Source: Thermococcus sp. LS1 (GTDB lineage: Archaea; Methanobacteriota_B; Thermococci; Thermococcales; Thermococcaceae). From it: a stretch of DNA of 64,000 bases. Positions 52,855-62,065 of this stretch are shown here, in pieces. The position numbers and the translations under genes were made by a program. A model generated the notes under the pieces. That model had not been told where the DNA came from and made no database searches. It was given only the letters and a program-made list of their open reading frames with translations. Position 1 is the first letter of the stretch; each line of letters begins with the position of its first letter. The stretch spans positions 682,001 through 746,000 of the forward strand of contig NZ_SNUJ01000001.1 in assembly GCF_012027395.1 (NCBI RefSeq). Reading direction: 5' to 3'.

Positions 52855-54051
52855 GTGAAACGGGTGGAGCTCCTCTACCTCATAGCCTCATTCGCAGTCA
52901 TCATCGCCCTCATCTGGCTTAAAATCAACATTGGTGTCTCGATATTCGTCGGCTCACTTGTTCTGGCCTTTCTGTTCGGCATGAGTCCCTCCGATGCGGT
53001 TATGGCCCTCTACCACTCTGCCGCCTCCTGGGAGACCATCAGGCTCGTACTTATCATCGCCTTCATCATGGGGATGACCTCGGTGTTCTCACAGATCGGC
53101 TATCTGAAGGATATGGAGGCCGCCGCGGGCAATCTCTTCCCTAAGGCCAAGTACTCACTGGCAATGCTCCCGGCGCTTATAGGTCTTATGCCCATGCCCG
53201 CTGGCGCCCTCGTTTCGGCCCCCATGATAGACCCCGTCGCGGACAGGCTTGAGCTGAAGCCAGAGGATAAGACACTGGTCAACTACTGGTTCAGGCACAT
53301 ATGGGAGCACTCCTGGCCGATGTACCAGGCCATAGTAATCGCCTCCGCCATCGTCGGGATTTCCATAAGGGAGATAAGCACCAAGATGTTCCCCCTGACG
53401 GTTCTTATGGCTATCATCGGCTACCTGATGCTGATTCGGCCCCTTCCGGATGACGGGAGTGGCGAGGGCGACTTCAGAACCGGCCTAAAGCTCCTCCTGA
53501 AGAGCACATACCCTATACTGGTTATCATACTCGTTTCAATCGTTCTGGGCATCGACATGGTCTACGGTGCTTTTCTCGGCTTCCTCTCGGCTCTCATTCC
53601 CAACCTGAAGAGGGTGAGCCTGAAAGAGGTCATTGCTCATGCCCTCCAGCCCAAGATAGTCTTCCTCCTCGTTTCGGTCATGTACTTCAAATACGTCCTT
53701 GAGGTTACGGGGGCCGTGGAGGCCCTCCCAAAGGCCATGCTGGCCATGAACCTCCCGGTAATCCTTGTCCTCATGGTGACGCCCTTCGTTGTCGGCCTGA
53801 TGACGGGCATAAGCTTCGCCTACGTCGGCATGACCTTTCCGCTGTTGCTCCCCTTCTTCACGAGCTTTGACAGGGTCGCCCTTGCCTATCTAAGCGGCTA
53901 TATGGGGATGCTCTTCAGTCCCGTCCATCTCTGCTTCGTTTTCTCGGCCGAGTACTACGGGGCCGAGCTCCGGAGGGTCTATTTGAGGCTGCTGGTTCCC
54001 GCTCTGGTCCTCTTCCTGCTCGGGCTTCTTTACATCGCCGTTGTGCTTTAG
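52855..54051 (+). CDS. DUF401 family integral membrane protein
   Basis: A 398-residue membrane protein with about ten to eleven segments, related to ion/organic-acid permeases. Recognisable stretches are ALIGLMPMPAGALVSAPMID, NYWFRHIWEHSWPMYQAIV and GYMGMLFSPVHLCFVFSAEY, typical of DUF401. The substrate is unknown; its position between nadB and nadA might suggest a link to aspartate or NAD precursors. TTTAAATTC at about 52824-52832 is the TATA region, so the GTG at 52855 may start a leaderless mRNA. Confidence 0.85.
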   Translation: MKRVELLYLIASFAVIIALIWLKINIGVSIFVGSLVLAFLFGMSPSDAVMALYHSAASWETIRLVLIIAFIMGMTSVFSQIGYLKDMEAAAGNLFPKAKYSLAMLPALIGLMPMPAGALVSAPMIDPVADRLELKPEDKTLVNYWFRHIWEHSWPMYQAIVIASAIVGISIREISTKMFPLTVLMAIIGYLMLIRPLPDDGSGEGDFRTGLKLLLKSTYPILVIILVSIVLGIDMVYGAFLGFLSALIPNLKRVSLKEVIAHALQPKIVFLLVSVMYFKYVLEVTGAVEALPKAMLAMNLPVILVLMVTPFVVGLMTGISFAYVGMTFPLLLPFFTSFDRVALAYLSGYMGMLFSPVHLCFVFSAEYYGAELRRVYLRLLVPALVLFLLGLLYIAVVL

Positions 54052-54057
54052 AACAAG

Positions 54058-54067
54058 CTTTTATACC
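54058..54067 (+). promoter_or_regulatory. nadA promoter TATA box
   Basis: AGCTTTTATACCTC lies about 30 bases before the nadA ATG at 54097. Confidence 0.55.
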
Positions 54068-54096
54068 TCTGGGCATAGCATTCTCTAGGTGAGAGC

Positions 54097-55005
54097 ATGA
54101 AAATGGAGGAGCTCGTTAGGGAGATTGAACGCCTCAAAGAGGAGAGAAACGCTATAATCATGGCCCACAACTATCAGTTGCCCGAGATTCAGGACATAGC
54201 TGACTTCCTCGGCGACAGCCTCGAGCTCGCGAGGAAAGCTGTTAACGTTGATGCGGACGTCATAGTTTTTGCGGGCGTCGACTTTATGGCTGAAACTGCC
54301 AAAATTCTCAATCCAGAGAAGACCGTTCTGTTGCCAACGAGGAGGGCAACCTGCGCGATGGCCAACATGCTCAAAGTCGAGCACATCCTCAAGGCCAAGG
54401 AGCAGTATCCGGACGCGCCGGTGGTTCTCTACGTAAACACCACCGCCGAGACCAAGGCCTACGCCGACGTTACGGTTACCTCTGCCAACGCCCTCAAAAT
54501 AGTCGAGAAGCTCGACTCGGACGTCATAATCTTCGGCCCGGACAAGAACCTCGCGAGCTATGTGGCAAAGATGACCGGCAAGAAGGTCATCCCCGTTCCT
54601 GAGTACGGCCACTGCTACGTGCACAGGCAGTTCACCCTTGAGGATGTCGAGCGCGCGAGAAAGCTCTACCCCAACGCCAAGCTGATGGTTCACCCGGAAT
54701 GCGAGCCAGAGGTACAGGAGAGGGCCGACATCATAGTCTCCACGGGCGGAATGATAAGGCGCGCCCCCGAGCACGACGAGTGGGTGGTCTTCACGGAGAG
54801 GGAGATGGTTTACCGCCTTCAGAAGCTCTATCCGGACATCAAGTTCCACCCGGCTAAAGAAGACGCCATCTGCATCGGCATGAAGGCGATAACGCTCAAC
54901 CACATCTACGAGTCGCTCAGGGACATGAAGTACGAGGTTACGGTACCTGAGGAGATAGCCGAGAGGGCAAGAAGGGCGATAGAGAGGATGCTGGAGATGA
55001 GCTGA
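54097..55005 (+). CDS. nadA: Quinolinate synthase
   Basis: The product has 302 residues. [20 protein letters not shown] at the N terminus, [23 protein letters not shown]-like [20 protein letters not shown] and [20 protein letters not shown] contain the three cysteines that bind the 4Fe-4S cluster. It condenses iminoaspartate with dihydroxyacetone phosphate. The length and cysteine spacing are those of the short archaeal/thermophilic enzyme. Confidence 0.96.
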   Translation: MKMEELVREIERLKEERNAIIMAHNYQLPEIQDIADFLGDSLELARKAVNVDADVIVFAGVDFMAETAKILNPEKTVLLPTRRATCAMANMLKVEHILKAKEQYPDAPVVLYVNTTAETKAYADVTVTSANALKIVEKLDSDVIIFGPDKNLASYVAKMTGKKVIPVPEYGHCYVHRQFTLEDVERARKLYPNAKLMVHPECEPEVQERADIIVSTGGMIRRAPEHDEWVVFTEREMVYRLQKLYPDIKFHPAKEDAICIGMKAITLNHIYESLRDMKYEVTVPEEIAERARRAIERMLEMS

Positions 55006-55195
55006 GCTTTTTGATTGGTTCTTTATTTTTAAATCCCTTTTGAACGTTGATTCCTGTAAGAACTTTTTGATGCTCTTTTGTATGTTTGTTCCTGGCGGGA
55101 ATCTGTAAAACATACGTGTCCGGAGATACTTTTTGACAGAAAAGCTTATATACAACTGATAGAAGTTTTCAATGATAATTTGGTAGGTGATTTAA

Positions 55196-56095
55196 ATGAC
55201 GACTTGGGGACTGTGGTATTATAGGTGGGATAGGTCAGAGTACGTGAGGATAAGCGACTGGAACGACCAGAAGTTTGACTACATAGTTGTCACTGATGGA
55301 GGCTACAACGGGACTGAAGGAAAAACTGCCAAGTACTCCGGACCAGGTTACGATGATGGCTACAACGATGCTGGGGAGTTAATAGACATGATAGAGAACC
55401 AGTGGTTGCATAACAGAAACTACATCGTTGAGATACCTTATTTCTACGTCCCTCCCGAAGGTGGTAAAAAGGCACGTCCCCTGGACTACTGGCTTGGCTG
55501 GATCGATGGTGCCGCCAGCAGGGGGAGCTCACGGCTGAGGGGCTTCTACTGGTCGCTTGAGAACATAAGGTACATTCAGGCTGGAAAGCTGAGCAGGTAC
55601 ACGATAGAAACCATCTGGGGCAGGATAATGGAAAACAAGAGAGAATATGGAGTGGATTACCAGTTTATCTGGATACCGAGCTTGAGGAGTCTCTTTGTGA
55701 GCAGAGACTTCTCCTCGGAGCAAGATATTTTAGAGGCAGTAACTTATGAAACGGACGTTCCCAACATAGCGAACTATTTCAACGATGTTTTCATTCAACC
55801 TGGCTACTACTTTATGAACATGGACAATATACTTATTAATGGAGGGATACCTTACACATACTCTCTTTTCGTTGACATCCTAAAGACGATACACGAATAC
55901 ATGCCTTCAAACGTCTCCATCGAGATGGAGGCCGATGGAACTGTTAGGGTTAATGACGACGCTGAAAATTATGCCTGTGATTACGTACGCGCCCAGATAG
56001 ATGCGCTGGGTTATCTGTGGTCAGACAGGGCATACTACTTCGACAAAAGTGAAATCACCTTTGAGCACATGAAAAACGCCTGCCCAGGATGGTGA
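55196..56095 (+). CDS. DUF4855-like protein, probable glycoside-hydrolase fold
   Basis: The product has 299 residues. GFYWSLENIRYIQAG, YQFIWIPSLRSLF and YFNDVFIQPGYYFMNMDN resemble the DUF4855 family, a TIM-barrel-like group linked to carbohydrate metabolism. No signal peptide is visible at the start MTTWGLWYYRWDRSEY, so it would be cytoplasmic unless the true start is elsewhere. GGTGATTT precedes the ATG, and AAAGCTTATATACAAC (55140-55155) is a good promoter. It lies in an AT-richer two-gene unit with the secreted gene that follows, inserted between nadA and nadC. Confidence 0.6.
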   Translation: MTTWGLWYYRWDRSEYVRISDWNDQKFDYIVVTDGGYNGTEGKTAKYSGPGYDDGYNDAGELIDMIENQWLHNRNYIVEIPYFYVPPEGGKKARPLDYWLGWIDGAASRGSSRLRGFYWSLENIRYIQAGKLSRYTIETIWGRIMENKREYGVDYQFIWIPSLRSLFVSRDFSSEQDILEAVTYETDVPNIANYFNDVFIQPGYYFMNMDNILINGGIPYTYSLFVDILKTIHEYMPSNVSIEMEADGTVRVNDDAENYACDYVRAQIDALGYLWSDRAYYFDKSEITFEHMKNACPGW

Positions 56096-56099
56096 GTTA

Positions 56100-57461
56100 A
56101 TGCGAAAGTACATTCTACTGATTTTTCTGCTGCATCTTTTTCTTTCCCATTATGTTTTAGCCGATTCTCCAGAAATTACAGGAATAATCCATTACCATGA
56201 CGGTTTTCTAGTCCTGACTCAAGGATCAGCAAACAACACTACTCAGCTCTGGTTCTTCGAACCGGGGAAGGGTTTTAAGCTCCTGAACGCTACTTTCCCA
56301 AACCTAACCTTCGTCCATTCAAACGGGGAAAGAGTTCTTCTCTACCGAAACCTCTCAAACCCTTACTTCCCGGACTTCCAGCTTTACACCTACGATGGTA
56401 AACTTCACTTCTTGGGGAACTTTACGGGGATAGATGACTTGTACGATGCGAGTGCAATCTACTGGAACGGGGAATTTTACTTTTTCTTTGAGATAGAAGG
56501 GACGTTTAAGGTTGGGCTGTACCACTGGTACGCGATAGTCAATAATTCGATTTACAGCTTAATTAAACCGAGCGACATTGATAAGGAGTATTCCTTTGCA
56601 TGCACCTGGCTTGACGACTCCTGCTATCTGGGAGACATCCAGAGCGTTCCACACGGTTATCTGGTGGTGTACACACCGTTTTCCAGTTACTGGGGAGAGC
56701 CGCAACTTGTTAAACTCAATGGCTCCGAGTTGGTAATCAAGAATTTGACGGAGGATGGCCTGTCCAGTGACTGGGTGCTTCCAAATCTAGATGGACATTA
56801 CGAAGGTTTCCTATGCTTCAACGGCACCCACTTCGCTACCATAATGCATAATGCAAACCAGCTTCTCTTTAACAATAGCACGGTCTGGACTCGCTATTTT
56901 GAAATAATCAACCTAAATGGCAGTTACAGACTTATACCCCTCGGTTCTATTCCGCGAGAGAGCAACCTGTCCCTCACCTTTGCAGGGACTTACAATGGTA
57001 AGTGGATCATTCGCAAGGATTACTGGTGGAAACCGGAGAAAGGGCAAATTCCCAAGTGGCACCGTAAGGTTCTTGAGTACATCCTTATCTCATCCAAGGG
57101 AATTGAGGAGGTTGAAAACGCGACCGATATAACTCCAGTATGCAGGAAGAATCGGCCCCAGGTTGTTTTTATTGGAAGACGTCCAGTTAAGGGCACCCTT
57201 AAGTTCAACGGCAGTGAAGTCACGGTAAACGGAAGTGTTCTGTACCACAAGGGCAACGCCTTTAAGTTGCCCTTTAAACCAAAAATAGCGGACTGTGGCA
57301 ACGGCTGTCTGCTGTCTGATGGGAGGAGACTGGCCTACTTCGATGGGAATGGCGTCCGTATCGTTGAGTTCCCAGGAGAGCGTTCCTTAGAAAGGAGTTA
57401 TCTCGCCGCACTGGGAATTGCGGTTATCGTGCTTCTTTTGGCGTGGAGATTAAGGAAATAA
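56100..57461 (+). CDS. Secreted, membrane-anchored surface protein, possible beta-propeller
   Basis: The 453 residues have an N-terminal signal peptide (MRKYILLIFLLHLFLSHYVL, cut near ADS), many N-x-S/T sites, repeated beta-strand blocks with aromatic and Gly residues (IHYHDGFLVLTQG, AIYWNGEFYFFFE, DGHYEGFLCFNGTHF) that fit a propeller, and a C-terminal anchor (AALGIAVIVLLLAWRLRK). Function unknown. It starts 4 bases after the preceding gene, so the pair forms an operon. Confidence 0.75.
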   Translation: MRKYILLIFLLHLFLSHYVLADSPEITGIIHYHDGFLVLTQGSANNTTQLWFFEPGKGFKLLNATFPNLTFVHSNGERVLLYRNLSNPYFPDFQLYTYDGKLHFLGNFTGIDDLYDASAIYWNGEFYFFFEIEGTFKVGLYHWYAIVNNSIYSLIKPSDIDKEYSFACTWLDDSCYLGDIQSVPHGYLVVYTPFSSYWGEPQLVKLNGSELVIKNLTEDGLSSDWVLPNLDGHYEGFLCFNGTHFATIMHNANQLLFNNSTVWTRYFEIINLNGSYRLIPLGSIPRESNLSLTFAGTYNGKWIIRKDYWWKPEKGQIPKWHRKVLEYILISSKGIEEVENATDITPVCRKNRPQVVFIGRRPVKGTLKFNGSEVTVNGSVLYHKGNAFKLPFKPKIADCGNGCLLSDGRRLAYFDGNGVRIVEFPGERSLERSYLAALGIAVIVLLLAWRLRK

Positions 57462-57536
57462 AATGAGTTTCGTTTTTGGCTTCCCACGGAAAACGAAATA
57501 AAGCCCGCAGTGGAATCCCCTCAGAGGTGAGACGAA

Positions 57537-58370
57537 ATGATTTCCCTTTCATACCTGCTCAGATTCCTTGAGGAAGATGCCCCCTTTGGCGACGTCACGA
57601 GTGAGGCGGTTATTCCGAAGGAGTTGAATGCAAAGGCCGTAATCATCGCGAAGCAGGAAGGAATAATAGCGGGCGTTGAAGAGGCCAAAGCCCTGTTCGA
57701 GTACTTTGGGGTTAAAGTTGAGGTCAGGAAGAGGGACGGCGAGGCCGTGAAGAGGGGCGACGTCCTCCTTGAGCTCGTCGGAAACGCCCGCTCAATCCTC
57801 CTCGTCGAGAGAACCGCGCTGAACATAATGGGCAGGATGAGCGGCATAGCGACCGAAGTCAGGAAGCTGGTCGAGAAGGTGAGGGCGGTAAACCCGAAGG
57901 TTCGGATTGCCGGAACGAGAAAAACCCTCCTCAAGCCGATAGACAAGAGGGCGATACTCATAGGTGGCGGTGAGCCCCACCGCTTTTCCCTCAGCGATGC
58001 CGTACTCATAAAGGACAACCACCTGGCTCTTGTCCCCCTGGAAGAAGCCATAAGGCGCGCCAAGGCCTTCAGTGTTTACAAAGTCGTCGAGGTTGAGGTC
58101 GAGACCCTCGAGGATGCCCTCAAAGCGGCCAGGGCAGGTGCCGACGTTGTGATGCTCGACAACATGAAGCCTGAGGAAATAGCCGAGGTTTTGGAAGCCC
58201 TCAAGCGAGAAGGGCTCAGGGAGAGAGTTAAAATTGAAGTCAGCGGCGGGATAACACCCGAGAACATAACCGATTACGCCAAGCTTGACATCGACGTCAT
58301 AAGCCTGGGCTACCTGACGCACTCTGTGAAGAACTTTGATGTCAGCCTCGATATTGTTGGGAGGCTGTGA
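57537..58370 (+). CDS. nadC: Nicotinate-nucleotide pyrophosphorylase
   Basis: The product has 277 residues. EDAPFGDVTSEAVIP, LVERTALNIMGRMSGIATEV, IAGTRKTLLKPIDKRAILIG, GGGEPHRFSLSDAVLIKDNH and VVMLDNMKPEEIAEVLEALK are the quinolinate- and PRPP-binding elements. It makes nicotinate mononucleotide from quinolinate, completing the pathway started by nadB and nadA. GAGGTGAG precedes the ATG. Confidence 0.96.
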   Translation: MISLSYLLRFLEEDAPFGDVTSEAVIPKELNAKAVIIAKQEGIIAGVEEAKALFEYFGVKVEVRKRDGEAVKRGDVLLELVGNARSILLVERTALNIMGRMSGIATEVRKLVEKVRAVNPKVRIAGTRKTLLKPIDKRAILIGGGEPHRFSLSDAVLIKDNHLALVPLEEAIRRAKAFSVYKVVEVEVETLEDALKAARAGADVVMLDNMKPEEIAEVLEALKREGLRERVKIEVSGGITPENITDYAKLDIDVISLGYLTHSVKNFDVSLDIVGRL

Positions 58371-58532
58371 GTTTTATCTGTTTCTTGGAGATTTCTGTGC
58401 ATTTTTCTTTTGGGTTCCCTTTCTGTATCTCTCGCCGGCCAAGGCAGAGGAGTCAGTGGGACGCCGAGAAAGAAAGTGGAAATAGTCAGGGTGCCGCCCG
58501 AACTGTTGGAGCTCATAATCATAATTCCACAC
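58371..58532. other. Short intergenic region after nadC
   Basis: No gene is called. A piece on the plus strand encodes GTPRKKVEIVRVPPELLELI, which looks protein-like but has no proper start or extent; it may be a fragment of a lost gene. Confidence 0.35.
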
Positions 58533-59048
58533 TTATTCTCTCCCCAGTGCACCTGCATACCTGCTGTTTCGTATAAGCTCCTTCACCCGTTCAAGGGCGG
58601 TTAAGTATGCATCTTCTGTGGCATCTTTTAAGTACTCCTCAAGGAACCCTACGGCGGCTTTAACGTACTCCTCAACCCCTATCTTCTCCCGACCAACGAA
58701 CTGCCTCTCCTCAAAGGATTTAATAACTACATAATCGCCCTCCTTCCTGAATACTACTACGAAAATTGGTTCGTAAGTGCCAAAACTTACCCTAAGCTCT
58801 CCGTTCTTGCAGTTCCTCATTATTGCGCTCTTTTCGTCCTCTCAAAATTTCTCAAGCGCGTAGGGAATTTCCCTGCATGACTTGACCGCGTAAGTTACAG
58901 AAGCAAAGAGCGCGCTCAATGCTTGTACAATGTAGCAAGCGGCCTACACAATCCTCTTCTCGTTGACTTCTATGATAAGCCAGGCTCCAAATCCATCGGA
59001 TTCCTTCAGCTTTTCAAGACTTGGCTTAACACAAAATTTAATGCCCAT
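58533..59048 (-). pseudogene. Decayed paralogue of the immunity-like gene (two in-frame stops)
   Basis: From the ATG at 59048 one frame runs 171 codons with a TAG and a TGA inside. It reads MGIKFCVKPSLEKLKESDGF ... VNEKRIV-stop ... EIPYALEKF-stop ... NCKNGELRVSFGTYEPIFVV. The C-terminal half matches the neighbour at 59057 (GTYEPIFVVVF against GSYDPTLVIYG; VGVEEYVKAAV-like against VPVKEFVKVAI). It lies 8 bases after that gene in the same orientation. The intact C-terminal frame from 58820 could still be read. Tandem extra immunity genes are common in toxin-immunity loci. Confidence 0.7.
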
Positions 59049-59056
59049 CACTATCC

Positions 59057-59713
59057 TCACTCTTCGCTCAATTCTTTCAGGTTTTTAAGGAGTTCTTTGT
59101 AGTCATTAATTATCTTTAGGTACCCTTTAATCCCGTTCTCCTCAAATATGCGAGTGCAGGATTCCAACTCTTGGATGGCCTTGTCAGTGACGTTTATTGC
59201 AACCTTCACAAACTCTTTAACCGGTACCCTACAGACCTTCCTGTAATCCACACTTACGAGATAGATATACTCATCCTCCCTGAATCCGTAGATGACTAAA
59301 GTTGGATCATAACTTCCAAGAAAGGATCTCAAGAACAGGTCTGATGCCAATTTGTTAAATTTGTTTTTCAATAGTCCTCTGAGAATTCTGACTTCATTGT
59401 CAAGCCAGTTCGGGAGCTCTTTAGGGATCTTAAAGCTCCATCCGTAGGACCTTACGTTCTTGGGAACTTCCCCAGTTATAGCATAAAATGCAAAGCGGAG
59501 AAGCTCATAGAGGAATTCATTGAAGTTAACGGTCGCATTAAAGATCTTCTCACCTTGGCAGTAGATAGAAACATCGTACTCGCTGAGAGCCATCTCTATT
59601 ATTGATTCGTTTGAATATTCATATTCTCTTCCTTCCGTTGTTGCCTTTTCCGCCATCTTTTCTAATGGTCCAAAGGGTTCGTTAAGTGTGAACGTGATTT
59701 TGAATTCCCCCAT
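59057..59713 (-). CDS. Putative immunity protein of the secreted toxin-like gene
   Basis: The 218 residues begin MGEFKITFTLNEPFGPLEKM; no known domain is recognised. It is acidic to neutral, without a signal peptide or membrane segment, mixing beta strands (FGSYDP-type block, IYLVSVDYRKVCRVPVKEFV) with a helical C terminus. The ATG at 59713 has GGTGG just before it. It follows the secreted gene (59771) by about 57 bases on the same strand and has a decayed tandem paralogue downstream. That order, toxin then immunity then spare immunity, is the reason for the suggested role; it is not shown by homology. Confidence 0.5.
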   Translation of the reverse strand: MGEFKITFTLNEPFGPLEKMAEKATTEGREYEYSNESIIEMALSEYDVSIYCQGEKIFNATVNFNEFLYELLRFAFYAITGEVPKNVRSYGWSFKIPKELPNWLDNEVRILRGLLKNKFNKLASDLFLRSFLGSYDPTLVIYGFREDEYIYLVSVDYRKVCRVPVKEFVKVAINVTDKAIQELESCTRIFEENGIKGYLKIINDYKELLKNLKELSEE

Positions 59714-59770
59714 TTGTACCACCCTTATGGTTATGTAATAAAAATTAAAAAATGGTTTCTTAGATACTAT

Positions 59771-60754
59771 TCAGTCCCAATCTATTGGATGTGCTGTCAC
59801 TATCCTGTAGAGATTATTGGACACTTTCCTAATAACCACCCTTAGCTTGTTCTTGGCGCCAAGCCCGTAGTAATACTTTTCAAGGACTACTTCATTTGGT
59901 GGATTGCTTCTGTCACAGTTTATTTCACCAGTTTCAATTGTCTCTTTGAGCATTTGGAGGAGCATATCTGCGGTTAAGTACTTGAATTTTGACTTGTATT
60001 TCCATTTTTCTTCTAAGATGTGTCGCTCAATTATGTGCTTTGCTCCCATACTGTCAATAATGACATCCCCTTCTGGGAAGTAGCCACCACAGCTGTATCT
60101 CCCCTTAAAGTGTGCCCTGAAGCTCTTGTACTTTCTGTCAAATTCCTCGGCAAGTTTCTTCGCGTCATTTGCGTCCCATCCGTTAAGCCAGGCCCTCGCG
60201 AGTAGTTGTCCAAATTCTTTTGGACTGAAGAGGTCGCTGACTTGGTCAAGCTCGCTGGTTTTGACTTCCACTATCTTTCTTGAGCCATCATAGATTACAA
60301 TACTTTCAACTTTAGGTAGTGGAATGATCCAGATTTTCTTTAGGTTGTACTTAACGTCTGGATCCTTCATGTAATGGCCTGCAGTCGTCAGGAAACCATC
60401 ACCAAACTCCGAGGTTTGTTTAATGCCTATGGCCTTCAGCACATACTTGCCAGGTGAACCCCCGTATTTCTCAATGACCCTGTAAAGTCCAATGGCAGCT
60501 ATTGTAGCTAAGCTTACGGTTATGGCTAACAGTTCAGTACTGCCCACTACTATACTTATACCAACACCAATAGCTGGTAGGAACTGCGGCTGGACTTCAT
60601 CTCCTGGCTTCCTCTCAGGATTGAATTCTGACGGGAGTTCTACGGTGCTGTTCGAGGTAGTGTTCACTAACTCTGCCGTGGCGCTTGCACTGCTGACTGT
60701 CATTCCAAGAAAGAGTACAACTAGGATAAGGGCAACAATCCTACGCCATTCCAT
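59771..60754 (-). CDS. Secreted protein with a nuclease-toxin-like C-terminal domain
   Basis: The 327 residues start with a signal peptide MEWRRIVALILVVLFLGMTV cut near SSASA, then a short Pro/Glu/Asn-rich segment with N-x-T/S sites, a hydrophobic stretch (LPAIGVGISIVVGSTELLAI onward, about 60-95), and a soluble C-terminal region. The last 90 residues have KHIIERH (H240, R244, H245), NPPNEVVLEKYYY, LRVVIRKVSN and RIVTAHPIDWD (T320, H322). The HIIxRH ... V-x-T-A-x-P pattern is seen in BECR-type ribonuclease toxins of polymorphic toxin systems. GGTGATACA precedes the ATG at 60754. Function not proven; a surface or cell-wall enzyme is an alternative. Confidence 0.55.
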   Translation of the reverse strand: MEWRRIVALILVVLFLGMTVSSASATAELVNTTSNSTVELPSEFNPERKPGDEVQPQFLPAIGVGISIVVGSTELLAITVSLATIAAIGLYRVIEKYGGSPGKYVLKAIGIKQTSEFGDGFLTTAGHYMKDPDVKYNLKKIWIIPLPKVESIVIYDGSRKIVEVKTSELDQVSDLFSPKEFGQLLARAWLNGWDANDAKKLAEEFDRKYKSFRAHFKGRYSCGGYFPEGDVIIDSMGAKHIIERHILEEKWKYKSKFKYLTADMLLQMLKETIETGEINCDRSNPPNEVVLEKYYYGLGAKNKLRVVIRKVSNNLYRIVTAHPIDWD

Positions 60755-60784
60755 TGTATCACCAGTGTTGAGCACACGATTGCA

Positions 60785-60797
60785 GTTTTTAAACTTT
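60785..60797 (-). promoter_or_regulatory. TATA box of the toxin-like operon
   Basis: On the minus strand AAGTTTAAAAACTGC lies about 35-40 bases before the ATG at 60754. Confidence 0.5.
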
Positions 60798-60966
60798 TCT
60801 TAGTAATAAAGGAGTTATGTCTTGGCAAACATCGTTGAGTAGTAAGCTAGGGACAGAAAAATATTTGCTGGATTTTTAATCCAATCCGAACAACCCTGTA
60901 CAATATTCTCCGGCTGTTAAGTCTTTAAACTGCTTCCCTGGTCATTTCTGCTCCCACACCGCAATC

Positions 60967-60974
60967 CTTATATT
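60967..60974 (+). promoter_or_regulatory. pdxS promoter TATA box
   Basis: ATCCTTATATTCAAG lies about 55 bases before the ATG at 61026. It overlaps the inverted repeat TCAAG-TTTTTT-CTTGA, which could bind a regulator. AAAGGTGA at 61013-61020 is the ribosome binding site. Confidence 0.5.
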
Positions 60975-61025
60975 CAAGTTTTTTCTTGAGATTATTGCAA
61001 GTTAAAGCTTGAAAAGGTGATACCG

Positions 61026-62033
61026 ATGGGAAGGCTCCACGTTATTGAGGCTAAGGGCACGGAAAGGCTGAAGCGCGGCTTCGCCAAGATGGTCAAGGGC
61101 GGCGTAATTATGGACGTCACCAACGCCGAGCAGGCGAGGATTGCGGAAGAGGCCGGTGCAGTTTCTGTCATGGCCCTTCACAAAGTTCCGGCCGACATTA
61201 GGAAGGCAGGTGGAGTTGCAAGGATGGCTCCGATAGAGAAGATCCAGGAAATAATGGACGCGGTGACGATTCCTGTCATGGCCAAGGTCAGGATAGGCCA
61301 CGTCGCCGAGGCTAGAGTTCTTGAGGCGCTCGGTGTAGACATGATAGACGAGAGCGAAGTATTAACTCCAGCGGACCCGTTCTTCCACATAGACAAGAGG
61401 GAGTTCAACGTTCCCTTCGTCTGTGGAGCGAGGAATCTCGGGGAGGCCGTCAGGAGGATATGGGAAGGCTCCGCCATGATAAGAACCAAGGGTGAGGCCG
61501 GAACCGGCAACATCGTCGAGGCAGTCAGACACGTTAGGCTCGTCGCCGACAACATAAGGCTCATCCAGCGCATGACGGACGAGCAGGTTTATGCCGTGGC
61601 TGAAAAGTTCGCCGAGCCGTACCTCAGGCTGGCCAGGCAGATAAGGGAAATAAGCGGCCTGCCGGGGCAGGTCCTTGAGAACGAGCCCGTTTACGGCCAC
61701 TACACCTACCGCGAGATAGTTGACGGCCTCTACAAGATTCTCCTGGAAATAAAGAAGCTCGGAAGGCTGCCCGTGGTTAACTTCGCCGCCGGAGGAGTTG
61801 CCACTCCAGCTGACGCTGCCCTGATGATGCAGATGGGCATGGACGGCGTCTTCGTGGGCAGCGGCATCTTCAAGAGCTCCAATCCGGAAAAGATGGCCAG
61901 GGCAATAGTTGAGGCCGTTAACCACTGGGACGAGCCGGACGTTATAGCCGAGATAAGCAAAGAGATCGGCGAGCCCATGAAGGGCTTGGAGATTGAGGAG
62001 CTCGAGGTCCGCCTCGAGGAGAGGGGCGTCTGA
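61026..62033 (+). CDS. pdxS: Pyridoxal 5'-phosphate synthase subunit PdxS
   Basis: The product has 335 residues. [40 protein letters not shown] (substrate lysines), [16 protein letters not shown] and [20 protein letters not shown] are the PdxS motifs. It makes PLP from ribose 5-phosphate, glyceraldehyde 3-phosphate and ammonia from PdxT. The ATG at 61026 is preceded by AAAGGTGA; the GTG nine bases earlier is inside that site. It is co-transcribed with pdxT. Confidence 0.97.
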   Translation: MGRLHVIEAKGTERLKRGFAKMVKGGVIMDVTNAEQARIAEEAGAVSVMALHKVPADIRKAGGVARMAPIEKIQEIMDAVTIPVMAKVRIGHVAEARVLEALGVDMIDESEVLTPADPFFHIDKREFNVPFVCGARNLGEAVRRIWEGSAMIRTKGEAGTGNIVEAVRHVRLVADNIRLIQRMTDEQVYAVAEKFAEPYLRLARQIREISGLPGQVLENEPVYGHYTYREIVDGLYKILLEIKKLGRLPVVNFAAGGVATPADAALMMQMGMDGVFVGSGIFKSSNPEKMARAIVEAVNHWDEPDVIAEISKEIGEPMKGLEIEELEVRLEERGV

Positions 62034-62065
62034 GCTTTTCTTTCTCTATTTCTGGGGGTGAGAAG

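Noticed and set aside
58367-58604. Two overlapping plus-strand open frames after nadC
   Set aside because: Short, one contains an odd run of Phe/Cys, and no ribosome binding site or family is visible. The segment KKVEIVRVPPELLELI might be a gene fragment, but too little remains.
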